Shown piece after piece: positions 30,512 to 41,300 of a stretch of 64,000 bases of DNA. The DNA comes from Seminavis robusta. Lineage: Eukaryota > Bacillariophyta > Bacillariophyceae > Naviculales > Naviculaceae. Within the stretch, counting starts at the first letter, position 1. Every line of letters begins with the position of its first letter. The position numbers were made by a program, and so were the translations under genes. The DNA lies in assembly GCA_903772945.1 (NCBI GenBank), contig CAICTM010000014.1:62001-126000 (forward strand), written 5' to 3'. The notes beneath the pieces were generated by a model, which did no database searches, was not told the DNA's origin, and was given only the letters and a program-made list of their open reading frames with translations.

Positions 30512-31489
30512 ATGACGGCAGCTTTGGAATCTCCTCGTCTTGACAAATCAGGTCGCCGCAAGGCCAAGCGTACCACCAGCGGCGAAAGCACCGGCAGTGT
30601 CCGTAGCTCCACCTCGAAGCGTTCGTCCTCTCCGTACCGTCGCACCAAGAGCAACAGCGAGACCAAAAAGACTGGCATGGATCCAAACGACATTTTGGCC
30701 ATGTCGTCTCCGTACCGTCGTTCCAAGACATCGGAGAAAAAGTCGGACAAGAGCTTGAGGAAGAGCAAACAAGAAAAGCCAACGCTTTCTCCTCATGAAA
30801 TCCTTCAACTGCTCGAAAAAGGCGCCAGCAGTGGCGATGGACAATTGGCCGGACAATACTTTGATCATGTCAAGAAAACAGCAGTGCCAATGGCTCCCGT
30901 TGATTTGGACGACAGCGCACGATTTAATGCGGCTGCAGAACAAGCCGTGTCCAGACGGTCCGAGGGATCTGATCCGTTCGCCGACGGTAAAATAATGTCC
31001 GCGTCAGAGCCGGGCCGTGGTAGGAGCAGCCGTAGTGATCGTACTGGCAGGAGCAAAAAGTCCTCCTCCCCCAAGAAATCTGGAATGGAAGAAATCGCAG
31101 AAGATGCCACCAAGTCCAAGAGGAGCTTGAGTCCAGCCCGTACTTTCATGTCATCACTGGGATTCCGACGACAAACCACCACCCCAGCGGCGCCCAGCAA
31201 GGAAGAAAGTCCCAAATTGCGACGACAAGTTACCGCGCCCCAAGCGGCCCCGTCATCTCCGAATCGTCGAAGCAAGTCCCCGAGAGACTGCAAAGGCAGT
31301 CCCAATAATATGAGAAGCAGCACTGGTGGAAGTTCGACTAGAAAGAGCAAGAAACCTTCCCAAGATCCCCAGGATGTGCTCCGAATGCTAGAGGCGTGTG
31401 CCTCCAAGGACGTGGATCTTGGAAACATGTACATGAAAGGACTCATGGAAACACCCTTGAAGCACGTCAAGAAATATAGCGGTCCTTGA
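30512..31489 (+). CDS. Ser/Arg/Lys-rich disordered protein with repeated short helical motif
   Basis: This is a 325-aa intronless protein from ATG 30512 (caccATGACGG). Most of it is basic and Ser-rich (TSKRSSSPYRRTKSNSE, GRSKKSSSPKKSG), like many phosphoproteins. A short motif recurs three times: GMDPNDILAM (about 55-65), LSPHEILQLLEKGAS (about 93-107) and QDPQDVLRMLEACAS (about 290-304). The last is followed by a tail, GLMETPLKHVKKYSGP, that resembles the QYFDHVKKT after the second copy. The repeat suggests a docking helix used more than once. I recognise no enzyme domain. Location and function are unknown. Confidence 0.7.
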   Translation: MTAALESPRLDKSGRRKAKRTTSGESTGSVRSSTSKRSSSPYRRTKSNSETKKTGMDPNDILAMSSPYRRSKTSEKKSDKSLRKSKQEKPTLSPHEILQLLEKGASSGDGQLAGQYFDHVKKTAVPMAPVDLDDSARFNAAAEQAVSRRSEGSDPFADGKIMSASEPGRGRSSRSDRTGRSKKSSSPKKSGMEEIAEDATKSKRSLSPARTFMSSLGFRRQTTTPAAPSKEESPKLRRQVTAPQAAPSSPNRRSKSPRDCKGSPNNMRSSTGGSSTRKSKKPSQDPQDVLRMLEACASKDVDLGNMYMKGLMETPLKHVKKYSGP

Positions 31490-32256
31490 AGCACGCACGT
31501 CAAGAAATATAGTGATTGGTTGAATTGAATTGCATTGCAGTGAACTCAAAAGTGTTCCCTTGATAATATCTCTCCTACGTGTGGTTGAACCCCAAGTACC
31601 AAACCGCCACAGACTTCCTGCATCGAGCGATGAGTAATGGCAGGAACCACGAAACCTACCTGTAGCCCCATTACACGAATATTTATTTACTATTCAGCCT
31701 TCCTCGAAAGGTTTTCTGTGACTCCTGAGAAATATAAATTGTCTGCTACCAGGAAACAATATGTAAGCTTGTGGAAGCCATGGCAAGCCACCGCAATGGT
31801 GTCAACGCCACGGTCGGAGACTGCTCCAGCGTTCTTGTGCTCTTTTCGGCGGCGCTGACAAGGAATTCCTCGTCCTACCGGTTGCGAAGGCGAAGGGCGA
31901 CAGTGAATGACAGCTGGGAACGAGTGTTGTTGTGCTTATCGGAGCAGGCGAAATTGCGATCGAATCATCAGCTGGTCATCTACATGCAGTAGCCATAGGA
32001 TACTGAGTGGTCCGACTAGCTAGATACTAGCCTAGTTGGACGTTTTTAGTGAAGCAAAATGCACGGCCGTGAAGCCTCCGACGCACGTTGCAGAGTCCAA
32101 GTAAGTGTTCCACACACTCACCACTGGTCGCAAGAGCAGCAAGGAAGCAACAACAACAATGTGTGCGCACTCTTTTGGGATGCAAGGGACTCAGATACGT
32201 GGTACAACAGGAAGCTATTAGCTGGCTAGTCCATTCATATTGGCAAGCAGGCCGTT
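31490..32256. other. Intergenic, no gene seen
   Basis: The first bases repeat the end of the upstream gene (CACGTCAAGAAATATAG at about 31464 and 31496). Otherwise there is no conserved frame, RNA gene or repeat that I can support. Confidence 0.35.
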
Positions 32257-32831
32257 AACCATCCATGCAGAGGAGCTTGATATCTAGATGGGCTCCCACA
32301 CTCCACAACTCAGATTTTCAGGTGAACCAATGATGCAGATCCTCATTCTGATATAGTTCCTAATGGATGGTGTAGATCGCATTGTTGTGGGATGGTTGCG
32401 TCATCGATCAATGGTAATGGCTTGGCTATGTCACCTGGTGCTCCTGTTGGTCCCCTGTAGGCGATGGGGATCTCAAGGGGGCTGATGAAAAGAATAGCAA
32501 GAACTGCCAGTACAACCAGCCCAACTACGAAACAGCATCCAGCTCCATATGCAGGCTCTGAGGAGGCTCTCTTTGGTTGCTCATCAAGCTCTGCTTGGGG
32601 AAAGGTGACTGGGGTGGCTGGGACTGGGGTGGCTGTGGCCAAGCCCAACTCTGGATCCTCTGGCACAACCAGCAAAGGAAGATTTGATTCATTCTGTGTC
32701 ATCAATGAGGTTGGCATTGGATTCATCCACATTGGAAATGTTGAGCCCGGTCACAGAAAAGGCTACAGGCAAGATTACAGGCAAGACCAGGTCTTCACAA
32801 AGATCATTCACCGACATAACAACCTCATTGG
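32257..32831. repeat. Direct repeat copy 1 (about 575 bp)
   Basis: Starting at AACCATCCATG, this segment matches 34354-34924 in the same orientation, offset 2,097 bp, at well above 90% identity with a few small indels. It contains the small membrane-protein frame 32343-32732. Homology stops at about 32831 (CCTCATTGG). Confidence 0.9.
32343..32732 (-). CDS. Small single-pass membrane protein, duplicated (copy 1), possibly a gene fragment
   Basis: This 129-aa frame has a Pro/Ala-rich head (ATATPVPATPVTFPQAE), a basic pre-membrane stretch (EQPKRASSEPAYGAG), one strong membrane helix (CCFVVGLVVLAVLAILFI) and a short outer tail (GPTGAPGDIAKPLPLIDD). Diatom leucine-rich receptor-like proteins often have a similar cytosolic head and first membrane helix before the LRRs, so this may be the first part of such a gene with the LRR part missing. 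Read on the same strand just upstream, another frame ends LNISNVDESNANLIDDTE and then stops. Copy 2 lies at 34440-34775. Confidence 0.4.
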   Translation of the reverse strand: MWMNPMPTSLMTQNESNLPLLVVPEDPELGLATATPVPATPVTFPQAELDEQPKRASSEPAYGAGCCFVVGLVVLAVLAILFISPLEIPIAYRGPTGAPGDIAKPLPLIDDATIPQQCDLHHPLGTISE

Positions 32832-33146
32832 ATTGATACAGTACCGAGTTCCCGCCATCCGCTGTGAAGGGATTGATTCATTCCAAAAAGACATCAAATT
32901 TTCCTGTGAAACGTGCAACATTGGGCTTCGCCGATGCAACACAACTTTCGCTGCCCATTCCACGGTCAGCGGTGTGCGGTGTTCGAAACAAACTAATTCC
33001 ACGCATGGTGTCTCCACGCTACACCGACAACGATGCTCTTGCAGCCATGGTTAGGGACGGAGGAGGCAACGACATTGCCGAATCCTCTTCCGCAGAGAGC
33101 CCTGATAGCATTCCCACACCCAGCATGCAACAGCAGCGAAGGCAGC

Positions 33147-34139
33147 ATGGACTTGCGCAAACCTGTTCCTGTTGAGGAACGATTCCAGGGCAAGCCACGC
33201 TCTCCCGAGAAAGTCATGGACAAATCCCGACAAATCAAGAAAGTGGATGGAGTCCCCGGTGTTGGCACAGACGATACCGAGAGCATCGATCAGACCTTTG
33301 CAGCTGGCATCAAGAAAAAAATCATGCTTCTTGAAATTGATTGTTGGAATGTTGAGACTGGTGAAGACGCTCCTTATCTAGGGCAAGTAGCAGTCCTCCG
33401 CAACCCCCAAACGGGGACACGCAAGTTTGTTACCTGCAAGCGCAATATGACGACCGACGAAAACGACAAAGGCGAGATCGAAGAATGTCACTCACCACAC
33501 AAGTGTGTGTTGGCGAATGGTCGTTCCGCCCAGATTATTCTTCCGAACACTGGCCGGAAAAAGATGCCCGGAGATGCGATTTCGCTTCGGAAAGGGATCG
33601 TGTGGTCAAATGGCTTTGATATCTCACTCGGACCAGCTATCGATCTGCAGACTGGCACAGAAAACTGGCCGAACGACCCTGTCCGCTCCCGACGCCTCAA
33701 TGAACTGATTTCACAACTTGGTTCGTTCGATCTTGTCGACGAGAAGTTTTTGTATGAAGAGGATCTGAAGATTGGGATCGTCACGTATAAGCCAGGAGCA
33801 GGCGAAGAAGACTTTTCGGAGGTAGGAGGACTGGAGGAAGGCATCCCCATTTGGTACAGCTGGGCCAATGCCGTGAAAGGGTTTATTGCAACAAAAATTG
33901 GCGTTGTTCTCGGTGAAAAGGATGATTTGATGATCTACACTGGGAGCATCACCGAAGTCGGCAACGATCACATCGAATACAACGTAAATACATTCAAAGG
34001 ATGCTCTGGAGCTGTCGTGATTGTGATGGATCGGAGCCATCCTGACTTTGGAAAAGCAATGGCCATTCACGCAGGCTATCAGCCCGCGTTGGGAACTAAC
34101 CTTGGCTTCAAACTAGCTGGTAACTTTGATCGGCCTTGA
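33147..34139 (+). CDS. Trypsin-like-fold protein, possibly an inactive protease
   Basis: From the ATG at 33147 (MDLRKPVPVEE) the product is 330 aa. The C-terminal part has NTFKGCSGAVVIVMDRSH followed by GKAMAIHAGY and NLGFKL, which fits the GxSGxxV serine-nucleophile strand and the following strands of trypsin-like (PA clan) peptidases. At the place expected for the catalytic His (the [L/V]TC.H. turn) the sequence is KFVTCKRNMTT, so the His seems replaced. There is no signal peptide. Just upstream, another frame (about 32,950-33,150) also looks coding (MVSPRYTDNDALAAMVRDGG), so the true N-terminus may lie there, with a frame break near 33,140. The gene sits between the two 575-bp direct repeats. 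The fold call is by pattern; activity is doubtful. Confidence 0.5.
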   Translation: MDLRKPVPVEERFQGKPRSPEKVMDKSRQIKKVDGVPGVGTDDTESIDQTFAAGIKKKIMLLEIDCWNVETGEDAPYLGQVAVLRNPQTGTRKFVTCKRNMTTDENDKGEIEECHSPHKCVLANGRSAQIILPNTGRKKMPGDAISLRKGIVWSNGFDISLGPAIDLQTGTENWPNDPVRSRRLNELISQLGSFDLVDEKFLYEEDLKIGIVTYKPGAGEEDFSEVGGLEEGIPIWYSWANAVKGFIATKIGVVLGEKDDLMIYTGSITEVGNDHIEYNVNTFKGCSGAVVIVMDRSHPDFGKAMAIHAGYQPALGTNLGFKLAGNFDRP

Positions 34140-34353
34140 AGCCTCTCTTTGAAGGCCACCTTACCTAATATGATCGGCCGCGCTGGGAGTCAATTTCGAG
34201 GGCGAAGTAGTGTAAGGGCAACTGTGCATCTCGAATAACGGGAAACATCAATACACAATTGTAGACAGCAGCTTACATTATGAGTTTATCTAGCTAGGGC
34301 TGCCATCTAATTTTCGTTGGTTAGATAGTTAGTGTGAACCGAAAAGCCGAGGA

Positions 34354-34924
34354 AACCATCCATGGAGAGGAGCTTGATATCTAGATGGGCTCCCACTCCC
34401 CACAACTCAGATTTTCAGGTGAACCAATGATGCAGATCCTCATTCTGATATTATAGTTCCTAATGGATGGTGTAGATCACATTGTTGTGGGATGGTTGCG
34501 TCATCGATCAATGGTAATGGCTTGGCTATGTCACCTGGTGCTCCTGTTGGTCCCCTGTAGGCGATGGGGATCTCAAGGGGGCTGATGAAAAGAATAGCAA
34601 GAACTGCCAGTACAACCAGCCCAACTATGAAACAGCATCCAGCTCCATATGCAGGCTCTGAGGAGGCTCTCTTTGGTTGCTCATCAAGCTCTGCTTGGGG
34701 AAAGGTGACTGGGGTGGCTGGGACTGGGGTGGCTGTGGCCAAGCCCAACTCTGGATCGTCTGGCATAACCGGCAAAGGAAGATTTTATTCGTTATAGCCT
34801 GTGTCATCAATGAGGTTGGCATTGGATTCATCCACAGTGGAAATGTTGAGCCAAGTCACAGAAAAGGCTCCAGGCAAGATTAGATCTTCACAAAGATCAT
34901 TCACCGACATAACAACCTCATTGG
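34354..34924. repeat. Direct repeat copy 2 (about 570 bp)
   Basis: This is the second copy of the segment at 32257-32831. Here the homology continues, without a break on the minus strand, into the larger frame 34785-35798. That suggests copy 2 is the parental location and copy 1 the derived, truncated one. Confidence 0.9.
34440..34775 (-). CDS. Small single-pass membrane protein, duplicated (copy 2)
   Basis: This 111-aa frame is nearly identical to copy 1 from DPELGLATATPVPATP onward, with the same membrane helix (CCFIVGLVVLAVLAILFI) and tail. It follows directly, in another frame, the end of the 337-aa frame at 34785. The two may be parts of one gene, joined by an intron I cannot place or separated by a frame break, in the manner of the head plus membrane helix of diatom LRR receptor-like proteins. 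Confidence 0.4.
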   Translation of the reverse strand: MPVMPDDPELGLATATPVPATPVTFPQAELDEQPKRASSEPAYGAGCCFIVGLVVLAVLAILFISPLEIPIAYRGPTGAPGDIAKPLPLIDDATIPQQCDLHHPLGTIISE

Positions 34925-35798
34925 CTTCCTCCAAACCAAGAGACAAGATGGCGGCTGTATGATTGGAAACATCATGGAGAGTGATGGAATTATCCATGGA
35001 CTCGTCCACAATTGGGGGTCGATCTTGGACCACAACCGATTCTTCATCTTCCCTGTGGTTACTACTACTTGCAGTGGGTTTTGTTCTGATGAAGCGGAGA
35101 CCTCCTGAGCTGATTCTTTCTACTGCACTCTGTTGTGGCTGACTATCCGTATCACGGTCGAGACCGTCCTGCTGTTGTGCTTCCTGCTTGCGTTTATACC
35201 ACCCGCGTTTATCGGGTCGTATATTATAGGCAAGCTGATTGCTGCTATACGGTTTGTTGGCTGATGATGGTATATCCTTATCGAGCGCCTGCTGCAAACT
35301 CATGTTCTCTTCAAAGGTTCCAATGGAGTACCCATGACGATGGGCAATTTCTCTCCGTTCGTGCAAGGGCAACAAGTGCCAAACACGCCACGTGAATTCC
35401 CAGTCATCTTCCAGCAACAAGTGCCAAACACTCGACGTGAATTCCCAGTCATCTTCCAGCAATACTGTGGCACTGGTGGTGGCGGCAGCATGTGGAACAT
35501 TCGGGGTTGCCCAAGAGGGAAGACGGGCTACTCCCGTGGCAGCTTCAGTACTAACAGTAGTTGGGTGCTGTTTCTTCTGTTCCTTTGGGTTATTATCGTT
35601 GTAATCATCAAAGGCTTCCCTGGCCTTGGTGAGCTCTCGCATCACTTTGCCCAAATTCAGGAGCGAATAGGCCCGTTGGCTCGACACTAGATCTGCGTCC
35701 GTAAAGTTGTCCTCGCTTTCTTCCTCTCCCGCACCGCCCGTATCTTCTTCGTCAACACCTTCCCAATTCCCAATCATCCTCTGCCCTTCTTTCGTCAT
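34785..35798 (-). CDS. Acidic cytosolic-type protein, possible head of an LRR receptor-like gene
   Basis: From the ATG at 35798 (MTKEGQRMIGNWEG) the frame gives 337 aa, mostly polar and low in hydrophobic runs. An exact-period duplication of 15 residues occurs mid-protein (LLEDDWEFTSSVWHL, then LLEDDWEFTWRVWHL; period 45 bp near 35391-35480). Near the end the sequence LILPGAFSVTWLNIS resembles the PGAF/PGAY-containing stretch that precedes the membrane helix in diatom LRR proteins. A membrane-helix frame lies directly downstream (34440-34775) and no LRRs follow. I take this as the remaining head of such a gene, with moderate doubt; the function is unknown. Confidence 0.45.
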   Translation of the reverse strand: MTKEGQRMIGNWEGVDEEDTGGAGEEESEDNFTDADLVSSQRAYSLLNLGKVMRELTKAREAFDDYNDNNPKEQKKQHPTTVSTEAATGVARLPSWATPNVPHAAATTSATVLLEDDWEFTSSVWHLLLEDDWEFTWRVWHLLPLHERREIAHRHGYSIGTFEENMSLQQALDKDIPSSANKPYSSNQLAYNIRPDKRGWYKRKQEAQQQDGLDRDTDSQPQQSAVERISSGGLRFIRTKPTASSSNHREDEESVVVQDRPPIVDESMDNSITLHDVSNHTAAILSLGLEEANEVVMSVNDLCEDLILPGAFSVTWLNISTVDESNANLIDDTGYNE

Positions 35799-36332
35799 CA
35801 GTGCTGCTGCTTCCTTTTTCTTGACTATCACTCATTGCTTCTTTACTTTCTTTCCTCGCGCTCAGGAAATATCGAAAGTTGGATGTTTCTTATGCGTTGT
35901 TGGGAACTTTGGGGGAATGGTCCATCTCAGAGAAGACCAAAGACCAAAGCACGAGTCCAGCCAATGCCATGAATTTAGGTGCATGATCGGAAACGTGGTC
36001 AATATACGCTTTGAGTACCGGTACCGTACAGATGCTCGAAAAGGATCTTTGGGATCTTTGCTTCTCTTTTTTTTTTTTAAGTAATAATATAATGAAAATC
36101 GATGCCATCCCATGCTCTTGCTCCCTTCACGCTCCACGGCCGCACCGGAACGCATGAGATTGAAGGTTCGAGGCGATGCGGAGACAACACGTTACCCCGC
36201 CAGTCAGCATGTTCACGCTAGCCACGGTGGTTTCTGACATCGTGTGCTATTTTCCTTCAATCTATCCTAGGATGTCACACATATAGCTGTCGCCCTGACC
36301 AGGTTTGAAGGGAGGCTAACCTGTGATCAAAG
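35799..36332. other. Intergenic, no gene seen
   Basis: This contains a T-run at about 36067-36080 and GTACCGGTACCGTAC at about 36016-36030. It should hold the promoters of two divergent frames. No RNA gene is seen. Confidence 0.35.
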
Positions 36333-37925
36333 ATGAACGCCACCCCCGCACACCATCATTTGATACGCTACTTGACGATCAAAGTCCACCCCGACGGCAG
36401 AACCCTCGAAATCATCCAAAATGGTCGAAACAAGAAGAACTTTACGTTTGAAGAGAATGAGACTGAGTTCAGCAGATTCCTCGAAGGCGCTCGCTTGGAT
36501 TCGCTTGAGAGACTATCGCTTGTGGTTGAGGGGCAAGCGCTGCTGCCAAGCAAGCAGCGCTGCTTGGAGAGACTGCTGTGGGATGTTTCAGTTTTGATTC
36601 CGAGCACGTGCCGTCTGATGCTCCTGCTTCCCAGTCATGTCGTTTCGGTGGAAGGCACTCTACGAATCCTTCGCTTGTGTCTATTTGAGCCCTTCAGGGT
36701 CTCCGAATGTCCTGTCACCCTCAAAGCTAAGAAACAGTCCATGGTGATCGCAGGAGAGGTCCGGGGACGTGGTTTCAATCAGGTCGAGATTCTACCTATT
36801 GCTCGTAGACAAGGCGGGCACCAGCCCCTTTGGAGTCTTTTGATCCAGGAGGTTCTCCTTTGTATTCCTCTCCAGAGCGCCCACATGCATCTCCATGTTT
36901 TGCTTCTTCGGACAGGTATAAACAAGGCCTTGTTTAGATCTCAAAAGACAATGAAATTGATGCGTTTGTGGGTAGAAGAAAGAGGCGAGCAATTTACGTC
37001 CCTCGATGAAGACGTGACCCAGTTCTTGAAAGTGGCTATTTCCAAAAAGAAGCCACCTAGTCCACCTGCACGGCAGCTACGCTACAAATCTCAACGCGTA
37101 GAACCTCGTCCCAACGAAGAGGTGGATGCTGGGACACTTTTCCAACTTGAAATCCTCCTGCTAGAAAACATAACAATGTCAGTAAAGCATCTCACCGACA
37201 TCTGCCAGGAGTTGCCGAAAAACCGAACCATCAAACGTCTTGCGTTCAAGAACTGTTGTCTTTTATCAATTGCAGCAAAAAGTGAGTATTCTAAATATAA
37301 TTTACTGGGATTGACAGAGACAAGCCTTCAGGCTGGAGTTCTGGTGCCGAGTGGCACGAGGCAACAGAACTGTGGCTTGATGGGTTGGCTCTGTGGTACT
37401 ATTTCTATGGATTATATCGATTGCATTCACACACACCATTGGTGTTAAACATCAATGGTTGTTGGCACTTTTTCGCCCATTGACGAAACACACTTGCCCG
37501 ACGACACCGATAGCACCAAGAGGAGGAAGCTTCTCGAGACGATACTCAGGACGAACAAGGTGCTGCAGACAATCAAATTCGACTTGTTTGACGCCAGCGG
37601 CAAGCCCATGCAGTTGATAGATTCTTCCGATTCTGCAATCACCACCAGTGTTCGTTCCGCTGTGTCGCGGAACACAACCCTGACATCTTTGAGCCTGCAC
37701 GAAGGACTCCCGGACGCAATACAGGCACAGTTGGATGGGAACTTCTTCAGGTCGAATTCTCTCGTTGCCGTTGAAGACGATTATGAGACAAGACGAACCA
37801 TCGTCGAAATGGTTGTAGAAGCCGATTCCTACGCGGATCGAAGGCCATTGGCCAACCGAGTGTATCAACTCCTGCGTCAGAAACCATCTGTGCTCCTGAA
37901 CTGTTCTCGGCAATTGCAAGACTGA
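36333..37925 (+). pseudogene. Leucine-rich (RNI-like) gene, probably broken
   Basis: Two plus-strand frames (36333-37448, 371 aa; 37455-37925, 156 aa) look like parts of one gene. The first has no LRRs in its front half but near its end reads LPKNRTIKRLAFKNCCL, an RNI-type LRR step. The second contains RTNKVLQTIKFDLFDASG and SRNTTLTSLSLHEGL, further steps of the same kind. Between them the first frame degenerates into non-LRR residues and stops at 37446-37448. A GTGAGT at about 37281 could be a donor, but I find no acceptor that gives a convincing junction. A decayed gene or an unresolved intron are both possible. The first half (IKVHPDGRTLEIIQNGRNKK) is not recognised. Confidence 0.4.
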
Positions 37926-38318
37926 ACGAAATTGTGTCCAAGGAGGACAGACAAATCGCTTTATCTCGGTGTGGTCAAGTTATGAAGTAGGAAGAGTTAG
38001 TACCGTAGCTAATTCTATACATGAGGCGTTTCTGAACCTCCTCAGAGCCTTCTTTGCAGGCTTAAACCATGCAGGTTGTTGTGTTGCACAAGTGTCCGAG
38101 ACACTTGGGTCCTGGGGTTGGTGGCGTTCCGTCTTCTTAAAATTTCGTTTCTGCCTCGGCAGTCAACTCATCGAATGGATTCGACTCGACAAATTTACGC
38201 GGAAGCAATTTCCTTCGTGGCAAGCTCGTTGGAGAACTGTTTTGCTTAACATACACCTCGCGCTTCTCTGGACATCCGGCTGCAACCCATTACTCTGACC
38301 ACCAAGCATCAAGGTCAT
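37926..38318. other. 3' intergenic region, no gene seen
   Basis: This lies between the LRR-type remnant and the 3' end of the hybrid histidine kinase. The open frame 37969-38298 has no recognisable content. Confidence 0.35.
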
Positions 38319-41300
38319 TTACCGTTTCGCATAGTAAGCTCGTTTCCCGTAAACAGCTTTCAGAAGTTCCTGTTTCAATGCTTGGTTTTCAGTGGGGAAA
38401 GGTTTGATGCTGCATGACGTTCAAATGAGAAGACAAGAGAAAGGCCAAATTGGTGAGGAATCAGAAGCGCCACAAGCGAGCTTGAAATTGAATCAAATCT
38501 ACTTACATGAATCCGTCAGCACCCGCGGCGATGAACTCAGCCTCCAGATCATTGGCGGACAATCCAAACAATCGACAGTTTTCGCCTTGTGCCCTCATCT
38601 CCAAAACCGTTTCAGTCCCCAACAGCTGCTTCTCAATGCTGGCCATGTACTGATCAACGAAGATGAGGTCAAACTTCAAGCCTTGGTCCAACAGTTGCAA
38701 TGCCGATTCTCCATTGGACGCTTCACGCATGGTCCAACCAGGAGCCACCCTCTTGACGGATCTCGCAAAGAGTTTTCGCAGTACGTTGTCATCATCAACG
38801 AACTGAGGACAGCGTAATTACTTTCGAGTGAGGAACATGGCAAAGAGAAGAATCAGTGAAAACTAACTATCGATGATCTTACCAAGACTTGTAGGGTTTC
38901 TGGCAGTTCCTGTTTCGAAAAGTCTTGCGAGGCTTGAGAATTAGACATTGACGAGGCAAATGTCGCTGCAGCGCCACTCTCATCGCCACTCTCTAAATCA
39001 TGACCCACGTCTTCCCCGCTGACTGGTGGTCTCTTCAGATTGATCTCAATGGAGGTACCTGGGTTGCCCGGGACTCCCCTAAGTGCAAATATGTGAGAAC
39101 GGAATGTCTGAGACACGTAGGCGCCGTACTGGTAACGGCTATCTCCACACACTTACGAGTTGTAGCTTTTGTTCAGGTAAATCTCCCCTCCCATGAGTTC
39201 TACCAAGTTCTTGCAAAGGTACAGTCCAATTCCCTGTAGACACACAAAAGGAACATAGAGAGAAACAGTGGTGTTAGCAGCCATGTAATGGGTAGTGATT
39301 GACGAAACCACCACTCTATGGAGTTCACAACACCTACCGTTCCCTGCGATAGCTGATCGAGCGATTCTTGAAATTTGGCAAACAACAAATCACGTTTTTC
39401 CGCCGGAATACCAATCCCAGAATCCTCCACAGCCAGCCGGACTTCGTTGTCGACCACGAACCCCCGCAGTTTGATGAACCCGTGATTAACAAATTTGACG
39501 GCATTACGACTCAGGTTCAAAATGACTTGTTTCAAACGGAGATTGTCAGACTGAACAAACAGGTTTTGCTCACACTCCACAATAACCTTGATTTTGGAGT
39601 CGCGTTGATAAATCATGCCAGCAGTGGATTGTAGAATGTCGTGATACAAGTCAACTGGCTCAAAGTTCACTTGAAGCTGTTTGTGAGAAGCCCGGTGCAT
39701 GTCCAACATGTTGCGAAGCAAATCGTTAATGAACTGCAAACTGTTGTGGATCACGGCCACATCTTCACGCGTATCTGCTCGTTTCTGAGGATCAACGAGA
39801 GGCTCTTTTTCGTTGACTGCCGACTTGACAAAGGAACAGGCTGCCATGGCGGCAGCTACAGGGTTGCGGACCTCGTGAGCTATAAAGTCGTTCAACTCTC
39901 GCTCAGCTCTTGCGGCTTGTCGGGTATTTTCTAGGATGAGCGCCGCCTTTTCTCCTTCCACTTTGGCCTTCATGGTATTGAATTTGTAATGACGTTGTGT
40001 GTTTGTGTAGACCCAGAGGGCCAAACAAACACTTGCCAAGAACACCAGAGTTCCTCCCACAACGACAAAGGTAATGGTCGGTTTGTACACTTCACTGGCC
40101 GCCACTACAGTAATTGTCCAGACCTTGTTGGTGAGTTGCAAATGTTCTTGATAATGCATGTGTCCCTTGACATCTCCAATTTCAATTTCGTTGAGATACT
40201 GCAGCTCTCCTTGTCCGGTTTCACCGCCAAAGACTTCTACACCCCCCAGGAAGACTGCTTCTCCACTGGAATCATGAGCATCATGAATGTATACTTTGGA
40301 CGACGAGGGATGATCGTGTGTGGCTCGGAGCAAGAGGGCTGGGATGCAAATGACAATGGAAGACAAATCCCGCGGCCACTGTCCTCCATTCGGGTCCGAG
40401 ATGTTGACCCCTGGATGCATAAGCACCACTCCGTAGGATTCGGCATCTTGGCTACCACATCGACTTTTGGCGTTGGGGTCTTTGACCAATAGTAGACGAT
40501 CGGTAATGGCGGGTTCTGCGTATTCAAAGCAATGACTGAGAGTTCGGCGACGAGAAATGTGACTGTAGTAATCCAGATCAATGGCTGCTTCGTTTCCAAT
40601 GACCGGTTCCACTGCAATCAGGCAACGGAGAACATTGTTAGAGAGCGACCTGACTGACACTTGCAATAGCCTGACATCATCCAGTTCGATGTTGGTTTTC
40701 TTGTTGTGTTTTGCACTACTTACTGTAATGAATCGGGAAGTAAAAATCGCGTTCACTGGTCGGCACCAGTCCATTCTTGACGCCATTGTCAAACCCCTTG
40801 AATCCTTGATAGTCAATATGTGGGTAGTGTTCGGCATAGTACGCCCGTGCTTCGGCTTCGTACTCTAATCGTTCCTCTCGTGTCACATTGGGATCGAATT
40901 GTACCGCCTTGAAATCGAGTCCATCTTCAATGAGCAACTCGTAGATGGATCGAAAATCTTGCCGGGAGAAGGACCGATTACGACAATAGTGATGGACGTA
41001 ATTGGCGGCCGTGACGTATCGTTCAAATGTGGTTTGAATACTGGTGGCCAAGTCCTTTGCGGATCGTTGAAATTGATCCGTCTGCTGTCGCTGCGCTCCC
41101 GACAAGCCAACGGCCAAAAAGGCCGCACTGGCTCCCACACCCAACAGGACAATCAGTGCCACAATGAACCCCGTGCGACTGCGCAACTGTTCGGCGAGGG
41201 AGGAAATGGAATTGGAAGAGTGCGTCGAATCGCCGTCGGAAGAAGACGACTTGGCAGCCAGCTCGTTGACGGCACCGTCGCTCCGATCATCGTCGCCGTC

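Noticed and set aside
30865-31503. 212-codon minus-strand Leu-rich frame
   Set aside because: It is the antisense of the Ser/Arg-rich gene, without start support or domain.
32257-34924. The 575-bp direct repeats as LTRs of a retroelement
   Set aside because: There are no TG...CA ends, no primer-binding site or polypurine tract seen, coding sequence runs through the repeats, and the interior has only a protease-like gene unlike retroelement proteins.
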